Source: an uncultured Eubacteriales bacterium (lineage in GTDB: Bacteria > Bacillota > Clostridia > Christensenellales > Aristaeellaceae). From it: a stretch of 33,767 nucleotides of DNA. A model generated the notes under the pieces. The model saw nothing but the letters and a program-made list of their open reading frames with translations, had not been told where the DNA came from and did no database searches. The position numbers and the translations under genes are program-made. The first letter of the stretch is position 1. Each line of letters starts with the position of its first letter. Location: assembly GCA_902785105.1 (NCBI GenBank), contig CACZXF010000059.1:1-33767 (forward strand), written 5' to 3'. Positions 28,892-33,767 of this stretch are shown here, piece after piece.

Positions 28892-31156
28892 TCAACCCTC
28901 CTCGTTCACCTCGACGAGCGCCTCCGTGGGCGGGATGTACGAAGCCTGGCCCTCCAGCCGACAGCAGCCGTCAAAGGCCCCCTCGGCGGAGCCATGGAGC
29001 AGGGAGGCCGGCGCGCGTCCGATGTTTTCAAGGGACACGCAGCCCGCGAATATGTAGTCCATATTCTCCACATCGGACACATCCCAGCTTGTGGTCAGGA
29101 CCTCCACCAACTGGACACAGTTGACGAACATGGAGGACATATTTTTGACCCTCTCGGTCTCCAAGCCATTGAGATCCAGCTTATACAGCGCGGCACAGTT
29201 CTCGAACATCTCCTCCATGGTGAACACGTTGGAGGTCTGCCATTTGCTCAGGTCCAGGCCGTCCAGCTTCATACAGTTGGCAAACATGTCCTTCATGGAG
29301 GTCACGCGGGAGGTATCGAAGTGTGACACATCCAGCGCGGGGATATCCGTACAGCCCGAAAACATGCCGGTCATGTCCTCCACGCGCTGTGTATCAAAGT
29401 GGGAGACATCCACCACATCCAGCGTATAACAATTGGCGAACATCTCGCGCATGGATTGGACGCGGGAGGTGTCGAAACCGCTGATCTCGAGGTTGTCAAG
29501 CTCGGCACAATCCTTAAACATCCGCGTCATGTCGATGGCCCTGCTGGTATCGAAGGCGGAGAGATCGAGCGTCTCAAGGCTGGCGCAGCTATTGAACATA
29601 TCGCTGAAGGATCTGGACAGCGACGTATTCATGCGGCTCAGGTCCAGCGACTTCAATGACGCGCAGTTCTGGAACATGCCGTCGAAGGCCTCGATCCTGC
29701 CGGTGGAGAAGCCGGAAATATCCAGCGTTTCCAGCGATTCGCAGTTCATGAACATTTCGTCCATATACTCCACGCGCTCGGTCTCAAAGGTCGAGAGGTC
29801 CAACGACCTGAGCGCGCGGCAATCCTCGAACATGCGGTACATCCCATAGGCGCGGGCGGTGCAGAAGCCGTTAAAATCAATGCTTTCGAGCCTTTCGCAG
29901 CCCAGGAACATCATCGCGAAATCGCTCAGCGCCGAGCTGTCCACGCAGCCGTTGAAATCGACGCGCTCCACATGATTGAAGCCCGCGAACAGGCACAGCG
30001 AACCGTCGCCGTCCACCAGCTTTACGCCGCCGGTGCCGGCGATGGTCAGGTCGTACAGCGCATCCCCCTCCCTGGGGCTCATCCAGGCCAGTATGCCGCC
30101 ATCCCCTGCCATGGAGACATCCCAGGCATCCTGCGGCGCATCCTCCGTGGACGGCAGGAAGCGCACCGCACCCACATCCCGGCGGCGAAGCGTCGGGTGA
30201 CCCAGCACCGGGGTGTCCCACAGGTCCTCCACGCGAACATCTTCGGTACTTCCGGCATTCGTCCTGTAATACGGAACGTTCAACACCGGAAAATCCGTGT
30301 CGCGCACCAGCGGCGGCCCCGGCTCCGGGGAGGGCGTGACCTCCACTTCCGATTCGGGCGTTTCGGAGGGCTCCGACGCGGGCGCTGCCACCGCTTCCGA
30401 CGCGGGGATCTCTGCGGCTTCCGGCGCGGTAACTGCTGTAGCTTCCGGCACAGGGGTTTCAGCAGCCTCCGGAGTAGTCGTATCCGCTGGCGCGGTCGCA
30501 TCCCCGTCCGTCGTCACAGGTTCATCCCCGATCTGACCCTCCTCTGCGGGAGCCTCCGTCACCTGTATGACCTCGATGATCTCCTGCACGGGCTTCGGCC
30601 GGTTCAGGCCCATGAACGCGCCGAAGATCACCGCCAGCACGGCGATGGCCGCCAGACCGGGCACCAGCAGCTTCCGCTGCAAGCGTGCAGTGCCCGCGGG
30701 CCTGGAGTGCAGGTATCGTTTGCAGAGCCGGTCCATGCTCTCCTCGAAATATTCCGTGCTGGAGCTGAGGCCGTTCTGGAAGCGGACATCGTCGATGTCC
30801 CCGGGCAGACGCTCGGGAAAGGTAAAGCCCTTCAGCATCACCGGGATGATGTTCTTCTTCAGCTTCAGCGCCCGGGCGATCTCCTGGCGCACCCAGTCCT
30901 GCGGGTCGTCACAGCGATCCAGGGCGTGGGGCGACAGGATCAGCAGGAAGTCCTGGCAGCTGTCGATGTAGCTCAGCAGGGCCTCGTTGAACTTGCCGGT
31001 GCGCAGCACCTCCAAGTCGAAAAAGACATTGTAGCCTCGCTCCTTCAATGCCTGATAGAAGTGCATGGCGGCCATGTCGCCGCCGTCCCGGCGATAGCTG
31101 ATGAATACATCGCACTTTTTTTCCGCGCTGGCGGAGGTTTTCTTTCTATATATCAT
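28892..31156 (-). CDS. TIR - transmembrane - BspA-type LRR receptor-like protein (paralog 1)
   Basis: 754 residues. TIR domain at about 14-150: CDVFISYRRDGGD, FFDLEVLRTGKFNEALL, ILSPHALDR, and the catalytic-type Glu92 in DWVRQE, the position used by NAD-cleaving TIRs. Basic RLQRK then one helix (about 163-184) places the TIR in the cytoplasm and the rest outside. Residues about 185-300 are a Pro/Glu/Ala/Thr linker. A lead-in domain (GDGGILAWM, LYDLTIAGTGGVKLVDG) is followed by twelve 26-residue BspA/DUF285 repeats of the type LDLSxFDTSRVxxMxxMFxNCxxL. ATG 31156 follows AGAGGAAG. It lies downstream of paralog 2 on the same strand and may be read with it. A role in sensing an outside ligand and making a nucleotide signal or depleting NAD is inferred; adhesion is the alternative. 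Confidence 0.88.
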   Translation of the reverse strand: MIYRKKTSASAEKKCDVFISYRRDGGDMAAMHFYQALKERGYNVFFDLEVLRTGKFNEALLSYIDSCQDFLLILSPHALDRCDDPQDWVRQEIARALKLKKNIIPVMLKGFTFPERLPGDIDDVRFQNGLSSSTEYFEESMDRLCKRYLHSRPAGTARLQRKLLVPGLAAIAVLAVIFGAFMGLNRPKPVQEIIEVIQVTEAPAEEGQIGDEPVTTDGDATAPADTTTPEAAETPVPEATAVTAPEAAEIPASEAVAAPASEPSETPESEVEVTPSPEPGPPLVRDTDFPVLNVPYYRTNAGSTEDVRVEDLWDTPVLGHPTLRRRDVGAVRFLPSTEDAPQDAWDVSMAGDGGILAWMSPREGDALYDLTIAGTGGVKLVDGDGSLCLFAGFNHVERVDFNGCVDSSALSDFAMMFLGCERLESIDFNGFCTARAYGMYRMFEDCRALRSLDLSTFETERVEYMDEMFMNCESLETLDISGFSTGRIEAFDGMFQNCASLKSLDLSRMNTSLSRSFSDMFNSCASLETLDLSAFDTSRAIDMTRMFKDCAELDNLEISGFDTSRVQSMREMFANCYTLDVVDVSHFDTQRVEDMTGMFSGCTDIPALDVSHFDTSRVTSMKDMFANCMKLDGLDLSKWQTSNVFTMEEMFENCAALYKLDLNGLETERVKNMSSMFVNCVQLVEVLTTSWDVSDVENMDYIFAGCVSLENIGRAPASLLHGSAEGAFDGCCRLEGQASYIPPTEALVEVNEEG

Positions 31157-31185
31157 GGCTTCCTCTTATCGTCAGGAAGGATTTA

Positions 31186-31430
31186 TACTAAATTGCTTCT
31201 AAGACATGTACAAATGCGGAGCGTATTTTTTGTTCTGGCGACGCGGAGCGGAGGGAGGCGATGCCGAAGCATCGTTGACCAAAGCAAGGTTGGAAACCCA
31301 AAGGGGTTTCCAAGTCCGGCTGAAAGCCGGACCGCGAACGGTCGAATCGAAGATTCGAACGCCGCGCCGTCCGCTAAGCCAGGGCGAAAAAGACGCCCGC
31401 AGATGTAAATGGATTAGAGGCAATTTAGTA
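31186..31430. mobile_element. 245-bp MITE-like element G with serial hairpins
   Basis: The terminal inverted repeats (31184-31212 and 31404-31432, matching at 25 of 29 bases, starting TATACTAAATTGC) are flanked by TA, the target duplication typical of mariner/IS630 elements. Inside are four perfect hairpins in a row: CGATGC-CGAA-GCATCG (31259-31274), GGAAACCC-AAAG-GGGTTTCC (31292-31311), GTCCGGCT-GAA-AGCCGGAC (31314-31332) and CGAATC-GAA-GATTCG (31343-31357). No transposase. Its right end provides the last codons and stop of the TIR gene at 31425. Confidence 0.7.
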
Positions 31431-33488
31431 TACATTGAGCTTCGGGCACCCGTCGTACATGCCCGCGGTGTTGCCGCAGCCGAATTCGACAGGGTCCCGG
31501 CCGATGCTCTCAAGGTTTTCGCAATTTCTGAACATGACCCGCATGTCCGTCACATTGGAGACATCCCAGCCGGTCAGCAGCGCCTCAGTCAGGGAGCTGT
31601 CGCCCTCGAACATTTCAGACATATTCGTCACCCGGGAGGTATTCCAGCCGGACAGGTCCAGCCGGTAAAGGGCGGGGCAGGCGGCAAACATGGCGTTCAT
31701 CTCCGTCGCGCGGCCCGTGTCCCAGCCGGACACCTCCAGGCCGTCCAGCAGAGCGCATCCGTCGAACAGATTGCTCATGCTCTCCACACGGGAGGTGTTG
31801 AAGCCGCTGACATCCAGGTCCAGCAGGCTTTCACAGTGGAAGAACATGCCGCCCATCCGCTCGCAGCGGGAAGTATCAAAGCCGCTGACATCCAGCGCCG
31901 CCAGATTATTGCAGTTCCAGAACATCTTTTCCATGCTCGTGACGTGGGACGTGTCAAAGCCCGAGACATCCACCGATTCGAGGTGAAAGCAATCGAGGAA
32001 CATCTCGCTCATTTTCGTCACCCGGCTGGTGTCGAAGTGGCTGAGATCCAGGCTGCGGAGGTTCTCGCAGCGCTCAAACATGTCGCTCATGTCCGTCATC
32101 TTCGAGGTGTCCATGTGGCTGACGTCCAGCTCCGTCAGTTCATGGCAACCATGGAACATCCAGGCGCCATCCTTGACGCGGGAGGTGTCGAAGCCGGTGA
32201 TGTCCAGGGCGGTCAGCGCCGCGCAATCCTCGAACATGCTGTTCATGTTTTCGACCTTCGAGGTATCGAAGCCCGAGAGGTCCAGCGCTTCCAGCTCCCA
32301 GCAGCCGCCGAACATGCAGTTCATGTCATTGGCGTTCTCGGTGCAGATGCCGGTGAAATCGACCTCCTTCAGCGCGTTCCCCCGGCGGAACATGCTGTAA
32401 AAGGCCGTCCGCTCCGACAGATCGACGCAGCCGTTCAGGCTGAAGCGCTCCATATTGGTATAGGCCAGGAACATCTGGCAGGGACCATCAGGATCGACGA
32501 TCTTCACGCCGCCGTCCCCGGCGATGTAAAGCTCATACAGCTTTTCATGGGGCACCGTCCAGGCCAGCACACGGCCGTCGCCCGCCTCGGAGACATCCCA
32601 GGCATCCTCCGGGGCGTCGGCCAGGGAGGGCAGGAAGGTCACGGAATACACATCCTGGCGGCGAAGGTCGGGATTGCCCAGCACCGGCGCGTTCTTTTCG
32701 ACCTTCTCATTGGCCAGATCATTCTCGCTGTCGTTGCCCTCGATCTCGTCGATGAGATGGCTCAGCACCGGGAAATCGGTATCCTTGACCACCAGCGGGC
32801 CCGGCGCCTCGGTAGGCTCAGGAGTGGGCGTCGCCGTGGGTTCAGGCGTCGGCGTCGCCGTGGACTCCGGGGTATCGGTGGGTGCCGCCGTGATCTCCAC
32901 GGTGGCCGTGGGTTCGGGGGCAGGCGCGGCGGGCTTGCCCTTCATCGTCATGAAGGCCCCAATGCCCACGGCCAGCACCGCCAGCGCGGCGATGATCGGG
33001 ATCAGCGGAGGCTTCTTTTTCTTCGCGCCTTCTGGCAGGGAACGCAGATAGCGCTCGCACAGGCGGTTGATGCTCTCCTCAAAGTATTCCGTGGTGCAGG
33101 TCAGACCGTTCTGATAGCGGATATCCTCGATCTCCTCGGGCAGACTATCGGGGAAGGTGAAGCCCTTGAGCATCACGGGGATGATGTTCTTCTTCGAGCG
33201 CAGGGCCTCCGCGATCTCCCGACGTACCCAGTCGTTTTCATCGCTGCACCGATCCAGCGCGTGGGGCGAAAGTATCACCACGAAGTCCGTGCAGGACTTG
33301 ATGGAATCCAGCAGCGCCTCGTTGAACTTGCCGGCGCGGAGCACCTCCAGATCGTAAAAGACGTTGTAGCCCCGTTCCTTCAGCGCCTGATAGAAATACA
33401 TGGCGGTCATGTCGCCGCCGTCCCGCCGGTAGCTGATGAATACGTCGCATTCGCGCACCGTCTGGCTGGATGTATTGATCTTCTTCAT
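31425..33488 (-). CDS. TIR - transmembrane - BspA-type LRR receptor-like protein (paralog 2)
   Basis: 687 residues with the same plan as paralog 1: TIR (about 13-150; CDVFISYRRDGGD, FYDLEVLRAGKFNEALL, Glu91 in DWVRRE), AKKKK followed by one membrane helix (about 161-182), a PT-rich linker (TATPTPEPTATPTPEPTEAP), a lead-in domain (GDGRVLAWT, LYELYIAGDGGVKIVD), then about twelve 26-residue repeats such as LDVSGFDTSxVxxMxxMFxNCxxL. The TIR parts of the two paralogs are far more alike than the repeat arrays. The C-terminus is cut short: after DGCPKLN the codons GTA TAC TAA come from the terminal repeat of element G, while paralog 1 continues about 16 residues. The ATG has only a G-rich ribosome site (GGGGGAT). 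Its own promoter is at 33548. Confidence 0.88.
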   Translation of the reverse strand: MKKINTSSQTVRECDVFISYRRDGGDMTAMYFYQALKERGYNVFYDLEVLRAGKFNEALLDSIKSCTDFVVILSPHALDRCSDENDWVRREIAEALRSKKNIIPVMLKGFTFPDSLPEEIEDIRYQNGLTCTTEYFEESINRLCERYLRSLPEGAKKKKPPLIPIIAALAVLAVGIGAFMTMKGKPAAPAPEPTATVEITAAPTDTPESTATPTPEPTATPTPEPTEAPGPLVVKDTDFPVLSHLIDEIEGNDSENDLANEKVEKNAPVLGNPDLRRQDVYSVTFLPSLADAPEDAWDVSEAGDGRVLAWTVPHEKLYELYIAGDGGVKIVDPDGPCQMFLAYTNMERFSLNGCVDLSERTAFYSMFRRGNALKEVDFTGICTENANDMNCMFGGCWELEALDLSGFDTSKVENMNSMFEDCAALTALDITGFDTSRVKDGAWMFHGCHELTELDVSHMDTSKMTDMSDMFERCENLRSLDLSHFDTSRVTKMSEMFLDCFHLESVDVSGFDTSHVTSMEKMFWNCNNLAALDVSGFDTSRCERMGGMFFHCESLLDLDVSGFNTSRVESMSNLFDGCALLDGLEVSGWDTGRATEMNAMFAACPALYRLDLSGWNTSRVTNMSEMFEGDSSLTEALLTGWDVSNVTDMRVMFRNCENLESIGRDPVEFGCGNTAGMYDGCPKLNVY

Positions 33489-33547
33489 GCTATCCCCCGC
33501 CCCGTCGCTGTTGGTTCAAATTGACAGAATCATCCATATTATATTAA

Positions 33548-33575
33548 ATTATAACAACTGTAGGATTTTCGTCAA
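33548..33575 (-). promoter_or_regulatory. Promoter of the TIR-LRR gene pair
   Basis: Minus strand: TTGACG (33575-33570), 16-base spacer and perfect TATAAT (33553-33548), about 60 bases before the ATG of paralog 2. No second promoter is evident before paralog 1. Confidence 0.65.
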
Positions 33576-33624
33576 TATGCGCCAGCCGCCGAGCTCCGGG
33601 TTTTAACCGATTGTTTACATCGCA

Positions 33625-33767
33625 ATAGGGTAGAAGGAGGTCCATAGCCCTCGCCCCTCCCGTTGCAACGTACGTACCGGTCAGGTATACGGCGCTACAT
33701 CATAACATGGATTCAAGTATGACTCAGGTAATAAGCGAGAGGATCGACCAGACCAGGCCGGTTCTCT
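33625..33767 (-). mobile_element. Probable 3' end of a group II intron (partial)
   Basis: Read on the minus strand, GCGCCGTATACC...GGTACGTACGTTGC (about 33694-33665) has the shape and wording of intron domain V (GCCGTA stem, two-base bulge, TACG return). It is followed by GGGAGG...CCTCC, a domain VI-like stem, and the end CTACCCTAT near 33625. The rest of the intron and any reverse transcriptase lie beyond the right edge. It sits about 50 bases upstream of the TIR promoter. The call is from pattern memory, not a covariance search. Confidence 0.5.

Noticed and set aside
28892-30000. Possible CRISPR-like regular repeats
   Set aside because: The period of 78 bp comes from 26-residue protein repeats; units are diverged and in frame, with no spacers.
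31206-33524. 772-codon plus-strand frame opposite TIR-LRR paralog 2
   Set aside because: Runs through element G and mirrors the repeat array; its apparent repeats are the complement of the LRR units.

Overview
The window looks like a chromosomal segment of a GC-rich, endospore-forming member of the Clostridia (Bacillota), probably gut-associated. The reasons are the core operon yqfC-yqfD-phoH-pgpH-ybeY-cdd-era-recO with two sporulation genes, strong AGGAGG-type ribosome binding sites, frequent GTG/TTG starts, TTGACA-17-TATAAT promoters, and TIR/BspA-repeat surface proteins. Rank below class cannot be read from the sequence.

Layout. 1-175: a minus-strand promoter and leader of rRNA-operon type, transcribing out of the left edge. 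427-3533: a broken gene for a beta-propeller/HD-GYP c-di-GMP phosphodiesterase (one frameshift, two nonsense codons). 3919-7749: a single gene fusing 4-alpha-glucanotransferase to glycogen phosphorylase. 8070-9260: a metal-handling cluster with a CsoR/InrS-type repressor, a divergent His-rich protein and a CooT-type nickel protein; the repressor and the His-rich protein share an N-terminal His motif. 9312-11051: small genes and a secreted CAP-domain protein. 11393-13167: tlyA and a dihydrouridine synthase, convergent and overlapping. 13546-21176: the conserved Firmicutes operon from yqfC to recO, with ybeY and cdd fused and dgkA missing between them.

21185-21494 holds a compact locus with convergent promoters: a plus-strand small RNA, and a minus-strand mRNA for a peptide of about 30 residues whose Shine-Dalgarno is locked in a GAAA-loop hairpin. 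Both run into a shared bidirectional terminator. This is the layout of a type I toxin-antitoxin module, with a peptide I do not recognise as a named family, and it is the best candidate for an undescribed system here. 21572-28634 (minus) carries an SNF2 helicase with two SWIM zinc motifs, an M1-peptidase-like protein without its zinc site, two signal peptidases I and a DUF951 protein.

28892-33488 carries two paralogous genes for membrane proteins with an N-terminal TIR domain (catalytic Glu present), one transmembrane helix and an external array of about twelve 26-residue BspA-type leucine-rich repeats. This is a Toll-like-receptor parts list in reversed order. A MITE-like element made of serial hairpins lies between them and supplies the stop codon of the upstream paralog. 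The right edge holds what looks like the 3' end of a group II intron.

The spaces between genes are crowded with small mobile-type repeats. At least six copies (3624, 11229, 13190, 19369, 27076, 28734) share ends of the form TAAAYNGGRATTTRTCGGGG but carry two different cores, one AT-rich and one GC-rich. A possible further relative is at 25391.
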